Source: Phoronis australis
Lineage: Eukaryota; Phoronida; Phoronidae
Direction: 5' to 3'
NCBI GenBank assembly: GCA_002633005.1
Contig: NMRA01000145.1
Location: 533,873 to 597,872, forward strand
Length of the DNA stretch: 64,000 bases
Part shown: positions 45,244-57,960 of the stretch, piece by piece
How positions within the stretch are numbered: the stretch's first letter is position 1
Layout of the letters: the number at the start of each line of letters is the position of its first letter
The notes under the pieces: model-generated
The model's database searches: none
Told to the model about the DNA's origin: nothing
Seen by the model: the letters and a program-made list of their open reading frames with translations, nothing else
Translations under genes and position numbers: made by a program

Positions 45244-48200
45244 CTAAAAGGACGGAAGTCATGATATTCATAGAAAATTCTAATGCAATTGTAGGCTCAT
45301 TATACCCATTTTCCAATTACGCAATATTTTTCCTATCCCAATACTACCAAATTTCCCAAAATGCTGAAAAGGCATTTTAAAGGAAATAAGATAACTGAAA
45401 TTTTGAAGTTTCAAATGTCTTATAATGCACAACGTTTTAACAGTACTCCAAAACACTTCCTATTAATTTTCTTAATTTGACAGTTACTAAGAATTTGCAA
45501 ATTTTTAATCTCTGGATAAATTGTTTTAAGGTAAAACTTACAAAAAACTAAAACTCTTCTTACTTAGTTTTCTTAATTTCCAAGTTATCAGTCACTAACA
45601 ATTAGAAAAATTGTATCAGTAAATCATTGTAAGTTTAGACTTTTGCGACTTCCACGTTAGTAACTTTACCTTTTCCCACATCTTCGTCGTCACCAGTCGC
45701 CAACCATGACAAAGAAACCGTCCCATTTTCGTGTGATGTCATGCTGACAATAAGGTCGTTTATTTCTCCTGGAGGCACTACGTCTTTTCCCGCCAAAAGG
45801 TCAGAAAATGGCTGAAAAGGAGCGACAGTGCCGTTCCTCTTGAATTCGAAAGCTCCCGCTGTTGTTGTTCTAGACACATTTGACGTCACGGCTGTTGATT
45901 TTGTTTCAGTATCTGGAGGAATATCTGGAAAAGTGTAGTTATAACTAGATCAGTAAATGATACGAAGAAAATATAATTTAACAGTGACGTTAATTTCACT
46001 GCTCTGTAACTAGTCCATTCTAAGCGAGACCATCAGCCATAGCCCCTTTAATCAATTTTCTCGTAAGACGTCGATTTGCAAGTAAATGACGTTTAATCCA
46101 CTGATTTGAAATATGACATGTGATATTTATGCATGCCCTACATTTCAAAGGATCTTCCGGGGAAACTCTGAAAGAGGCCTTCTGTCCCACTTCTTCTGTT
46201 TCTTGCACTACAGCTTTCCCGTTTTGGTTGGACACTTTGACCGAAACACTGTATCGGCCATTGGCCGTGAAAGCAGTGAAATATCGAGAGTAAACCCCGT
46301 CATTCTTTGTCACATCAGCTCCTGAAATGAAATGAAAAATTACCAGCAAAGCATGTTCTCAAAAAACTAACGAAGTCCACCATGTAGAAGGTCTCTTTTT
46401 CATTCCCTGGGTTAATATTAAGCACCATAAGTGGATGTGATTCATTTTAACGGGTGTCTATCACGACGGCATGTGAATGTTATCTTTGAAAATTAAATCA
46501 GATAAGCACAAATGTGCCATTTTTGTTATATTTCAAAACGTTTAAAGCGGCACTTTCGGTTTCACGACCGAAAAACAAAACTCATCTTTGGGAGTATTGT
46601 TGGATGAGATAGAAGTCTTGAAGTTATTACCGTTCACCAGATCTGTAAACAACAAAATCAGTTGCATTTTTGTAACTTTATTTCAAATCGCCAATTCATG
46701 CCATTGTCTGCCAGATGTTTGCTGAAATCGTACCGGTGTGTACGCTTAAAACACTCCCTTACATACAACTCGGGATTTGGCGAATACTGCGAAGCAAAAG
46801 GGTTCCAAACAGCGTTGCGTCTCACTTTTTGCAAAAACATTTTTCTCGATCGAAGAATTATGAATCTTAAATAAATATGTAAATAAATTGTTAATCAACA
46901 GTTTTCTTTGGGATTTTGGGAATTCTAGACTTGGCAGAAGAGCGAGAGAAAATCGCCATCTTGTTGCATAACCTCGCCTAACCTTAAAAGCCTCAGTTAA
47001 GTATTGAAGTTGCGTGATTTATTTTTTATTTGGTTATTCTTTAAAAAACAAAACAGATCGGAGCCAATAAACATACGGTGAAAACAAACAAATCAGCCCC
47101 CGTCTGAGGGCAGCTGTTCTTAGTAAATGTAGAAGCGCTCCATGACATCGCACGTGGCCAACCAAGAGAGCTTGTGTTGCGGAAATCCCCGAAAATAAAA
47201 ACTCTCGTTACATGCGCATACCCAGGGGGGGGGGGGGAGGACGCGCCTCCCATATTAAAGGCTGGGTGCGCGCATGCGTGTGGCTTTGCGAAGTCTTCTT
47301 TTTCTCTCAAGGAACTTTGTCTACGGAATGGTACCCTGACTGAGCGTCATTACCGATGCACTGGTGCTTACCTAAACCGTTGTCCAGCAGTTCCAGTTGA
47401 TATGGGGTAGCCATCAGACGTTCTACTGTTGCGACAACTGTCATACCACTCACAGGGAAGGGTCCCTTTGTCACCTCGGCATAAATGCCGACCCGCTCAT
47501 TGGTTTTAATAGCGGACATTTCCGTTTTTACTGTTATTGGCTGATCGTTTAGACTACGCGGCTTGGATGAAACACTGAATGATAAACGTTGACTTGCCTG
47601 TGCTGTATTTTTTATATATAGGCTCCACGTACCTGTCTGCAGAAATCAATAAGATTAATTGCAAGACTAGAAGTTGCTGAAACAATTGAAAACTCTGATG
47701 CTACCGAAACTACATCTAGAAATTAGCTGGAAACAAGAATTGTGGGCCTACGTGAGCGAATTGGAATAAAATTAGTACAACATAAGTGTAAGTAGCATTT
47801 GGTGGTGGGGAGTGATAGTCTGCTCAATTTTCAATTTTACTTGATTTTTCACCGCTTTGGATTTCCTCAAAATTTCAGCACACTACATTTATAGTGGCCC
47901 CAACGTTCGTCAGTGCTGAGTTTCAAAGGACTTATCCAATTCAAAAAAGATTACTTTTAAAATGCCCATACTTCTAGACACTCGGGCCGTACCACATATC
48001 CCATGCTTCTAGTGATGGACAGCATGACAGAAACAATAGAAAAGTTATGAAAGGGCCAGCGAATAACTGCAAGCGGCTGTTAATTGGGTGTTTGGAAACA
48101 ATTACAGCAGTAATAAGTCCTATTTTGCTAACTTTGATAGTTGGATTTCACTTCTTCTCGCCACAAAACTAAGAGGTAGATTTATATCCCCTGTAAAAAA

Positions 48201-51200
48201 TTTTCGGACATAAGTTAACTTTGTTTGGACACTATCATAAATTGCTCACCTCAGCGATAGCGAAGCGGAACCTGATGAGTTTCAGACTAGTTCTGTCGTA
48301 ATGGGCAGACGACTCGTCATAGCGGACACCAGATGGCGATGTCACGGATGCATTTAAAGGAATGTCATTGGTATAGGATATGACGAAGAGAGTATCCTTC
48401 CCAAGAGTATCGTCAATGGCAACTTGCGACGTTACGGTGTCATATGCGCTCATCATTTTGGCCTCGCTCACAAGCTGTTGGTGAATCATAATCATAATCA
48501 CTCTTACACTTTCTGATTACCGAGTAGGCCCACCCGATTTAGTAATTGGGGGGCGTTACTAAAACGATGTTAGGAGTCGTTTGATAAACACTGCTCGAGC
48601 GTCAGCATGCCCATAACAGCGTTAACATTGTGACGCGTGGTGGCATTGTTCTTAAGAAACGAGTCCCTGAACGCTATTAGACCGCATATTTTGATGGAAT
48701 TGGTCTCAAATTGTTCCTTAGTCAAGGTATGTTTGATTTCTAGGCTTAGATAGAACTATCACTCTTTTCTGACCCCAAAAAAGCATGTCTAAACTTCCAG
48801 AGAAGAAGACAACGCCTATTTTGTAACGGTAAGTGTCCTAAATCAAAACTTCTTTTTTGGACCGAAGACATGGGTTTAATGCAGATTTGAATGTCTGTAA
48901 AAAGTCTCATTCGCCAAGTGACACTAGAGTTCTATTTGTACCTGAATTGGTCGGTTGCTTTCGTCTTTATCAACGGCAGACAAGTCAAAGAACGCATCGT
49001 TCAAAGCAGTAGTGGTCGGGTCATTACTGTCGTAATAGAATTTTCCCCCTGTAATTATGATATGTTATTATTCAAACTATTTAGAGTTTAAGATTTCAAA
49101 CAGTCGGCAATTTTCCAAAAGAAATTATGGAATTATTTCGTGCCTGAGTATTACTTGACCAAACCAGTGTTTTGAAACGACACCCTGAAACCTTTTTGTG
49201 ATCAACTTACATCAATCTATGTAGCTAACCTAACACGCTGAAAAGCAGTTCAAATATACGATCGTTCGTAAGTGGGGGTTTGAACGGTAAAATCAACAAA
49301 AGTTGCAAGTAAAAAGCTGCAGTGCATAAAAACTAAGGTCCCGAACAGCTAGACAAGATTAGATTTCGGCAACGGAATCATGATGAACGAACCTGTCTTT
49401 AAAGATACAGCAGCCAAATTATTGTCTGCTACGAACGTATAGGCAAGGGTGTCAACGGTAATGCCGGCAAAAAACAGCTGCGGCATCACGTCCATGACCT
49501 TCGGTGAGTTGTTCTCAGTTCCATCGGTGATGAGAAGAATAAGAGAACCCTCGGTCTTTCCTCCGCCGGCTTTGAGCATCTGAATAAAACAATGGGTATA
49601 CTCTTTGCTCTGTGCATTTCTTAGACATTTTAGAGTCTATGCTATTGGTAGTAGCAATATTTGGAAATATGATTTGCAAGGGTCTTTGGCAGTAACGTTT
49701 TGGGTAAACCGGGAAAGGAAATAGAAACTTTTAAGTCTTAAAAGAATAAAGAGGTTCAGGGAGGGGAGGAAGGAGCGAGAGGTTGATTATTTTTTGTTTC
49801 TAATACCTACATTTAGTTACGTTACATATTAATCATAAACATAACAAATACTCTTGCCATACTTCGTGTGCCTTCATAAGACCTCCACCAATACTCGTTC
49901 CTCCGCCGGCTTTCTTCACTAAATCGTTGATGAGAATGTCTCGGTCGCCCTGATGTCGTATTTTTCTGATGGGACTAGCCATGCGCGCAGACGTGCTGAA
50001 CTCAACGATACCAAGTTCGCTATTATCATCTATGCCGTCTTTTATGTATTGCTCCGCCGCTTGGTTCATCCGAATTAGTTTGTCGTCCGCCTAAAATACG
50101 ATGCATCAAAGTTATACAACATACTGTAAAGATCTTCGTAAAATGTATCTTTCTACATGCCCTGGTGGTGTATTTTCCATCCAGTCTTTTTAGACGAAAT
50201 GCGACTTTTGTTGTACACGTCAGTGACAATAATATGGTGGCGATGATGACCTTGACATCGAAGATGGTGAAAAGAGTGATGTCAGCAAGGCATATCACGA
50301 TGATCGACAATGGTGAATATAGTAATCACGTAAAGATAAGTAACGATGGTGACGGTGATCATTGATATTGATGATGCTGATGATATTGATGACGTTGACC
50401 ATGACGATGACTATGGTGATTATAAAGACAATAATGACTTCCATGATTATTATGATGTTTGAAAATGATGATGATGATGATGGTGGTGGTGGTGTTGTTG
50501 ATGATGGTGGAAAAGAAGGTCGATGGTGATGATGTTGGTGATGATGATGATGATGATGATATGATTATGATGATGATGATGATTATGATGATGATGATGA
50601 CGACGACGACGACGACGACGATGATGATGATGACCATGATGCTGATGATGTGGTCAGAAATGACCGTAACCATGGCCACATTAACGACGATGATGGTGGT
50701 ACGGTCGATACTGATCATGAAGGGATTGGCGTAGTTGATAGTGATGGCGATGCAACGGACTTCTGTTGTTTATACATGAAAGACATTTACCGTCATACTT
50801 CCAGATGTGTCCATGACAAGAACGACTCGTCTGTCTCGCGTTCGCACTATCTTAAAGGTAGGCACCAATTGGTCGTCGGGAATTTCTCGGGGAAGATTGT
50901 TGAGGTTTCTGAAATCTTTTGAATTTCCGATGACTTCCCAAGTGCTTTTCCCTCTGCACAATCGGTTGTGTTTGTTGGGGGCTTCGCTGTTGTGATGAAT
51001 TTTAGGATCCGCCTTGTTGTGTTCACAAAAGTAGTCCACCTTGTTTGAGTTAAATTTAGAAATTGTCGTACAAAAACGAAACAAGTTCAATCAATGCGTT
51101 GTTACAGACATTTCTAATTTACACAACGATTGGAATTAGTATTTACTGCTGGGGTTATTCACCCTGAAGTTCCTATGCAGTTCAACTGACTAGGCTTTTA

Positions 51201-54200
51201 CATGACTGCGTATACAAAGGCAGAGATGGCCAGTCATGTAACCTTGGCTACGAACGGTAAACGCAAGAATCTTGCGAAAATGTAATATCATGCAAATTTT
51301 CGCTAGAGATCGCCATGCAATGTAACTGAGCACATGAGACTTTTCTTGCCAGTGCGTTTGGTGGGTGAGGCACAATCCTTCTTCAGACAATCGTAAAAGC
51401 GACAGAAACACCAGCTGGATCAATTGTGGAAATCTTGAATACTTAGCTCTGTCTGACCGAAGAATAACTCTCACCATAACTCTCATGAATGTCCACAAGC
51501 AGCCAGGATAGTTGTTGAATCAGGCTAGCGCACCTGCCACATGATTCAAAATGCAAAAGGACAATATATACTTACCCCAGGTACGTATTGCCTGTCCATG
51601 ATAGAACCCTTTAGACCCTTTTGCCATCGTGCCTTTTCGTGTGGATAAAAATGACAATTCTTGGGGTAGGTGCCAAGTATTGGATCAATTCGGCAGAATT
51701 TTATTTTTTTCCTGCCCTTGTCATCGTCTACGTATTCCCAAATCCTCCCTTTCATTGCTGCTGTGCATCGTGTCGGCTCGATCCTTCCCGTCGAAGGAGA
51801 AAAATAAAATTCTTGCTCGCCATCCGTCGGATACTCGTCAAAAACACCCCAACGGAAGTGGGCCCACTCATGCACGATAAGCTTTTCTGAAAAGTAAACA
51901 GAAACAATCCTTATTATTAATGACACAGCATCTATTTAAATGATTTAGCCTACGACATCACACGTAAAATTTTTGTCTTGAGTTATTTCGGGAACTTGGC
52001 AATTATGAATTGTAGTATAGAAAGCAATTTAAGTGCAAGCTGACACAACCCTAATAACTGCTTATTTGTTCAGAGTCAAATTTTCTCGGGACCCTCAGCT
52101 ACAAGAAGTCTGGGGACCCAATAATTTGACCAGTCTCTGATCAACTGCTTCGTCGCAGCCACGATTCCCCCAGGGCATAACCATAACTGTCACTCTCTGC
52201 TCACGTATTCACGATTTTGACCACGGTTAGGATGCAAAATTTCACTCCCTTCCCGCTAACTACAAAATATGTCGCTACTTTTACCGCGCATTTTGTAAGT
52301 CGGGCAAAAGGCGAGGGGATTCTAAACGTCGTTTCAATTACCGGTCAGCTTACGAATATAGCTTACAACCCTTGAAAGACTAGGTGTTACTAACTTAAAT
52401 CTCTAGCATTGCGTTCCATAGACCCAACACAATAGCCACGCACTTGCAAGAAATCTTCGCTTATGGAAAAGAAATAATGAATGCTATCCCACAATTCAAC
52501 ATTCCAACATCACCGACCAATCACTCCAGTGGCAGTCATTGTACTGGGTTACGCTGGTACAGCTAGTTACGGTCTCGAGCTTTCTCGCGAAACTTTCATT
52601 CGTGTCATTTTGCGTGGTCTTGCGTGATCTAGCTTTTCTGGCAAGAAACTTTTAAGTTTTAATTAAAATTGGTTTACGGAAACCTACCCTGATAGCAGTT
52701 TCTTTCTGTGGACGCCTGAGGACGTCATATTTCCGTGGACCTGCCCATCGTTTATGTCGCTCATGTCGTTGTCAAACATTGTAAGGAGATTCAAAAGTTG
52801 CTCCAAAGTCTTGATAATGGGAAACAATTTATAAAGATTGCACTTAATCGGTTTCCAAAACAGAACAGTTATAGTCTACCTGGAGGTCCATAGTAATCTT
52901 CCGACTTCGGATCTGTCAAATATTCCGGAGTCAGGTGCATATGAACGCCCGAGTCGCCGCAACCACTGTAAGTCTTCACGTAAGGATTGTTGCGGTGGCG
53001 CGGATTGGCAGATGCCACGATGACGTCAGCTTTGTCATATAACTCGCCCTTCACCTGAAATGATTTGCGAATGCGCGGAACCAAAGTATTCATAAATTAG
53101 AACTACACGAATTTGAGCTGCAAACTATTATTTTTCTTGATAAAAGCAGTTACTGGTTTATTACATTCGTAAGTGTTACGTGAATCCGCAATATACTGAT
53201 CCTGTCTATACGGGTATTGTTGTCTATTTTTTTACACAAAAGCACAGTGTATTTTTTAAGAAAAACTGCAAAAACCTCTTCACAAACCGGCGTTCATTTA
53301 TAGTAATAGTCTGTCGTGTAATCACCGAGAGAAACGAATACGCGGCTATTGCAATACTTCGCTAATCGATTCTTTCCGTTGTTGTTCGATAGACCTGCAA
53401 TACATATGGAAGGCAAATCAATTGTAAGAGGTTTTTAAAATGCTTTTTCTAAAAAAACACTCGCCTACGATTTTGTGTCCGTATGAACAAAATAAACAAC
53501 GATTTCCATAAGCGTATGGCTATTTTTTCTCTTTCCGACACCACATTTCTACTGGTGTGTGTGTTTTATGTGCACAGTTGATCTAATCTAATATACCTTT
53601 TGAAAACCACTGTTGTAACACAGCTTACCTGGCCGTATTCCGGTTTATCTGTCCATGACTTCGGGAGCAAGATTGTGATTTCTTTGAAATAAGCTCTCTT
53701 TCTCGTGCTTTTGTACAATTGTTTGGAAGCCGCAATGAACTTTTCCTAAAATCAAATGAGGTACAGTGTTTCGCACGTCAAAGTCATAACTGTTGCATGA
53801 TTTGTGTGACTTTATCTGTGTAACGTTATTCTCAAATCAAGATTTATGTTCGTCACATGTCCCGACGGTAAAAAAGGTGCGTCACAAACTATGGTTCCTG
53901 AAATGGTAATTTATTATAACAAAGCAACGAGAACTCCATGGAAGGGTATTGGACGACGGAAATTATGGGAGAAAACATTTTCGCCTGAAAATATTTAATC
54001 CACACTCGCAATCCAAACCAAGGAATTTGCCAAATAACTGTAAGATGATCGACAAACACATTTCGCGAAACGAAAAGACATGACTGTAGTTCACGTACAA
54101 TGATAGCCATTACCTGTTGCCAAATTGAACAAAATAAAAAGGTTCAAAACGATGGCAAGAGGAAATCAACAGTTGGCCGGCCTTCAAAACCACTTTCCAG

Positions 54201-56661
54201 TACTTCAAAACCAGTCGGCTGAACTGCAATAGCAAATGGCCGGTGATCAAACGCGTTGTTTGTTCAAAATCGGTGATTTCTTCGGCCATTGTGTTGGAGG
54301 ACCCGGTAACTTGTTTTAGGTCCGACCAACCAGTTTTGAGGTACTGGCCAATTAGAACATTGGCCATTGTGTTTTGCACTCCAGCCAGCTGGTTTTAAGT
54401 CTGCGCAAGTGGTTTTGAAGTTCGACTAATTGTTGATTCCCCCTTGGATGNGGCGAACAACTGAACACGTTGTCGGTGTCTAGGTTTTCAAAGAGAAATG
54501 TAATAATATCCTATCATTTCGTGTTGAATCGAAACAAACAGTAAACAAATGATTTTTGTTAAAAACACGTTGTATGAGCCTGTACTACTGGGCTGAGTTG
54601 CATAAAGCTTCAAAAGTTATCCGCTGGATAAGTTTGATTGTTGCATGACGTCAGGTGCATTGTTCAACAATAACAACGTGACGCGTGATAATGCTACTTC
54701 CTTGTTGCTAAACGGCGTATAACTTTTATGCAACTGAGCCCAGATGTCGACAACAAGTTGAGTAAATTTGAAAAGCGCACAACCTTTGGTAAAACAAGGC
54801 ATGTCGGCAAGAAAAAATAACGTCTAAAAAGCTGGAAATTGTGTAACAGGCCAATTCGCTTAATCGAAACATTGGCAATAACCCATGCGAATGTTTAATA
54901 TTATTTTTAGAAAATGTCAGTGAATTTGGTCAAAAAATTCTAGCAAGAAGTCTCAACGGAGGGCGTCCTGCAGCTTGAAAATTTACCATACCGAAGAGGG
55001 TAACGTACATGAATATCAAAGGGTTTGGAAAACGCGGCTTTTCTGAAAATGGTGACACCATTTATGTAAAACAGTCGTGAACCAAATTCACAAACTGCAG
55101 AAGGTGAATACTTAAAATCAGAAATTGTTTAAGATGTGTTGCGAGTCTGTCCCGGGAAGTGTGATTTTAGGGAGCAGTGTAGATATGAGTACTCGGATGC
55201 ATGAAACAGTCCCTAGTTCTACTGCGTATTTGTGAGCATGAAACAGTCCCTAGTTCTACTGCGTATTTGTGGGCATGAAACAGTCCCTAGTTCTACTGCG
55301 TATTTGTGGGCATGAAACAGTCCCTAGTTCTACTGCGTATTTGTGGGCATGAAACAGTCCCTAGTTCTACTGCGTATTTGTGGGCTTGTAATAACACTGA
55401 TTGTCCTATACCATGCTGTTTGAGTAAAATCACTATTTTAATGCAAATTTTTGGTTTTGATACAAATCGACGAGGAACTCTATGTTGAATTCTAAATATT
55501 ATTGAAAATAAGCAGGGATCTTTTCATGTAACGCTCCCAATTTAAGGACTAAGACCCTAATTAATTTGGTTGAATTAAGGGCTCAGTTTTTAGTTATATT
55601 ATTGGAAAATTTCATTATTCAAAGAAGAGCTCATAATAAAGATAATTAAAATTATATAAAAATATCACATCTGTGCCTAAAGAACGAAACAAATACGAAA
55701 AAAGATTTAGGAAACTTGAGTCCCTACTTGGCACTGTTTCTTGCAACTGGCCACTGAACTCCTAATTAGGACCCTGCATACACTGAACCAAGGAATTTCT
55801 CACTTTCTTCTCAAGATTTGAACACAACAGGCTCGAACCAAGTGGTGACCGAACAAACGTTGAAAACACTAACTACCGGTGTACGATGATGCAATCAAAC
55901 CATGTTTTGGCCAAAGTAGCATTTTTCATCAAGATTTTGGACGGGCTGAGAGGTTCTAGGGATTGGGTTTGATGTCTGGACCATTAAGTGAAAAGTAGAT
56001 GAAAGTGGATGAATTTGTAGATAAGTTTAATCTGGAACACTAACACTCCATTTACTACACAAATAATATTGATAACACTGCATGGGACGGACAAAAATGG
56101 CACACTGTTCTTGGAACAACCTGGAAATAATTTGCATTTTTGCACACTGGTCAGTACATAAAAACTTTCAGTAACGCGACAACGTGAACATCTAGTGTTG
56201 TTAGGGGAAAGTAGCCGTGTGAACTGAATAAACGACTTTATAGTGGGATTTTTCATCACAACACCACGCACTCAAGGCAATGTTTATTAGAAGTCTTATG
56301 CACTTTTACAATCCCACAAAACAACATCTCTCCGGAAAAAATATTAATCAATTTCAAAATATCACACTTTCTAGACTCAACTTGTTACATAATAGTACAC
56401 ATGTTGGAAAATTAGAAATAATTGTGAGAATATTGACAATTTCAATAGTTATACAGCGTTTGGTTTTTACGCCTAGACGAAAATAGGCTTGAATAGTACC
56501 TTGATTGCGTCTATTAAGGATGCATTTTCTGGAATCCTCCGATGTATTCCAATCACTAACCCTTCATATCCATTATTTACAAGATGAATCTCAGAAGATC
56601 TACCATATGCGAAAACTACAAGTCCGCTTGTTACCAAGGCAAGCTGTAGGATGGTCGTCAT
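44438..56661 (-). CDS. CLCA: Calcium-activated chloride channel regulator (CLCA family), 13 exons
   Basis: Exons on the minus strand: 56500-56661, 53629-53745, 52880-53054, 51576-51886, 50791-51039, 49863-50090, 49393-49579, 48942-49048, 48250-48474, 47372-47636, 46142-46321, 45670-45924, 44438-45243. All joins have GT-AG borders and compatible phases, giving 3267 nt, 1088 residues. Signal peptide about 1-20; the family N-terminal motif VNNGYEG at 28-34; HEWAH zinc motif at 157-161 followed by FRWGVFDE; VWA domain from about 325 with the MIDAS loop DTSGSMT at 332-338 and LLITDGTEN; beta-rich region with DNG...NDGVYSRYFTAF; membrane helix about 1009-1035 (GATIAGCSVVALTLTVSFTL) and a 53-residue tail. 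CLCA proteins are self-cleaving secreted or membrane-tethered metalloproteases that modulate TMEM16A-type chloride currents. The exon 5 acceptor (aactcaaacaag) and exon 11 donor (GTAGGG) are the weakest borders. Exon 1 also exists as a second copy at 57997-58158. Confidence 0.9.
48942..49048 (-). CDS. CLCA: CLCA exon 8 (short exon, found by phase)
   Basis: A 107-nt exon too short to stand out as an ORF. It begins after 'cataattacag' and ends at a CAG-GTACAA donor. In phase it continues exon 7 as GGKFYYDSNDPTTTALNDAF and ends NRPIQ, matching the CLCA segment 'G...F......L.DAF' that would otherwise be missing. Confidence 0.85.
49393..51039 (-). CDS. CLCA: CLCA exons 5-7: VWA domain
   Basis: Exons 50791-51039, 49863-50090 and 49393-49579. 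They carry EAPNKHNRLC, STWEVI, VVLVMDTSGSMT (MIDAS D-x-S-x-S), ELGIVEFSTSA, KKAGGGTSIGGGL (the T of the second MIDAS loop) and LLITDGTENNS (third loop Asp). The metal site is complete. The intron between the first two exons contains the GAT microsatellite. Confidence 0.9.
50455..50650 (+). repeat. GAT/GAC trinucleotide microsatellite
   Basis: Imperfect run of gat, ggt and gac triplets in the CLCA intron between exons 5 and 6. Long Met-, Asp- or Ile-rich ORFs here are artefacts of the repeat. Confidence 0.95.
51576..51886 (-). CDS. CLCA: CLCA exon 4: metalloprotease motif
   Basis: Encodes EKLIVHEWAHFRWGVFDEYP and a Cys-containing segment with CRIDPILGTYPKNCHFYP. HEWAH provides two zinc-binding His and the catalytic Glu; the downstream Asp/Glu in GVFDE is the likely third ligand, as in other CLCA proteins. 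Every key residue is intact, so proteolytic activity is predicted. Confidence 0.9.
54588..54743. mobile_element. Short inverted-repeat element (MITE), copy 2
   Basis: Inside CLCA intron 1. Ends CTGGGCTGAGTTGCATAAA and its inverted counterpart GCAACTGAGCCCAG; interior shared with 30359-30504 apart from an extra 'ttgcatgacg' piece. Confidence 0.8.
55201..55385 (+). repeat. 37-nt tandem repeat, five units
   Basis: Five units of 37 nt start at 55201, 55238, 55275, 55312 and 55349; each contains 'catgaaacagtccctagttc' and differs by at most a base. In CLCA intron 1. The unit is not a multiple of three, so it is not coding. Confidence 0.95.
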
Positions 56662-57543
56662 AGTGTCACGCGCTGCTTCACAATGGGGGTCTTACAGAAG
56701 ATAATGGTGTTTAAATGAGATGATAGTGTCTTAACAAGTGATAAAATGTGTTTAGGGGACCAAGGCATGCGCAAGGGCAATCAAAATACCTTGCAATCAA
56801 TCATTTCATTGTAGAGTAAAACGATCCAATTATCCAAAATGGAAAAACCTTGACTCTATGACGAACATTCACTTCGTCCTCCCAAATTCAATTATTTCCT
56901 GCTCCCTGTAAAACAAGTATGTTATCACTGAAAAATGAACACAGATAGCCCAGGCAGATGTATTGGGTAAATTTTCCTAGCAATCGATCCCATCATCGGG
57001 AACTCCCTGTGAAACGGAAACCCTTAGTATGGAAATATAAAACACTTCAAAACAATAGAAGGCGGCAATGGGAAGCTATTACGATCTTTCTTTCCTTCAC
57101 GGATGCCTTACACTCCAATTCTTTGCCAGAAAGATCCCTGCAAGAACTGGTTATCTGTTTTAACTCAGCTTATGGAAATTCCTATTTCGCCCACATTGAG
57201 AATCATCACGATTTTCAGGATTCTTTAAGCATGGATTTTTTTATTTCTCAGCAATTACATTTGATGAACGCTGGAGGGACACATACTGCGCTTCAGTCAG
57301 AAACTCTCATGAAGAAAGATGTTGCCAATTATCCTGTATAATTTTTTATTCAATGGCCTTTGCTAATCCAAGAACGAAGAATGACACTTACCAAAATCTA
57401 CTGCGGCAGTTCGCTCACAAGTTCTTTATGTCGGATGTTGTGGTCTCGAGAGAATTTTTTTGGTTTAAAAGCACCTCATTTTTTCGTTGGAACACTTGAA
57501 TGTATTTCTACCGTAAGCTTTTCATCAAGTTAATACAACTTAT
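56466..57543. repeat. 1.1 kb duplicated segment with CLCA exon 1, copy A
   Basis: Matches 57961-59064 from 'tttttacgcctagacgaaaa' to 'catcaagttaatacaactta'. Contains CLCA exon 1 and its 5' flank. Copy A lacks about 15 nt present in copy B near 57456. After 57543 the copies diverge. Confidence 0.85.
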
Positions 57544-57834
57544 GGCCCTGTCACACCTTGACGATTTAGCCAGCGTATGCCGACATATCAGAATTTCCCT
57601 AAAACGCTGGCATACGCTGAATTATCGATTTTTTTTCAATTTTGGGCGTATACATAGCGTATTCATAACGAATTGGACGTATACATAACGTATCAGTAAA
57701 TTATATAGAACGTTTCGATAACTTATTCCAACGAATGCCTAGCGTGTTGCCGGCGTACACAACTTATGCCCAACGATAGTCTAACTTATGCATAGCGTGC
57801 AGCAAGGTATTGCCGTCGATCACGTGTCGTAGTC

Positions 57835-57843
57835 TATAAAAAG
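57835..57843 (+). promoter_or_regulatory. TATA box of the basic ORF
   Basis: TATAAAAAG about 70 nt before the ATG at 57905, with a CACGTG E-box about 14 nt upstream. The spacing allows a start site near 57865 and a short 5' UTR. Confidence 0.45.
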
Positions 57844-57904
57844 GCTGCCGCTCGACGTTTCAAATCATAACTGCACTAGACATTGCAGTACCAACATCAG
57901 CGTC

Positions 57905-57958
57905 ATGCCAAAGAAAAGTGCTAGGAACGCTGCCAAGAAATCTCCTGGCCGTGGCCGT
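57905..57958 (+). CDS. Start of a Lys/Arg-rich protein, truncated at a gap
   Basis: ATG opens 18 codons, MPKKSARNAAKKSPGRGR, before the N at 57959. The composition suggests a nucleic-acid-binding N-terminus (histone-like, or the leader of a transposon protein). With so little sequence the family cannot be named. Confidence 0.35.
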
Positions 57959-57960
57959 NG

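Larger units (their letters stand above)
57544..57958 (+). mobile_element. Transposon-like 5' end, cut by an assembly gap
   Basis: Starts GGCCCTGTCACACC, exactly where the two copies of the surrounding duplication stop matching. It carries repeated words such as 'cgtatacata.cgtat' and 'aacttatgc', then promoter-like sequence and a basic ORF. It ends at the N at 57959. The terminal sequence resembles DNA transposon ends; the other terminus is not in view. Confidence 0.4.

Noticed and set aside
50359-50734. Ile/Ser-rich and Met/Asp-rich ORFs on both strands
   Set aside because: They translate the GAT/GAC microsatellite.
56958-57341. 127-codon plus-strand ORF upstream of CLCA exon 1
   Set aside because: The copy at 58517-58771 differs mostly at amino-acid-changing positions and ends early by a frame change, so no coding constraint is seen.
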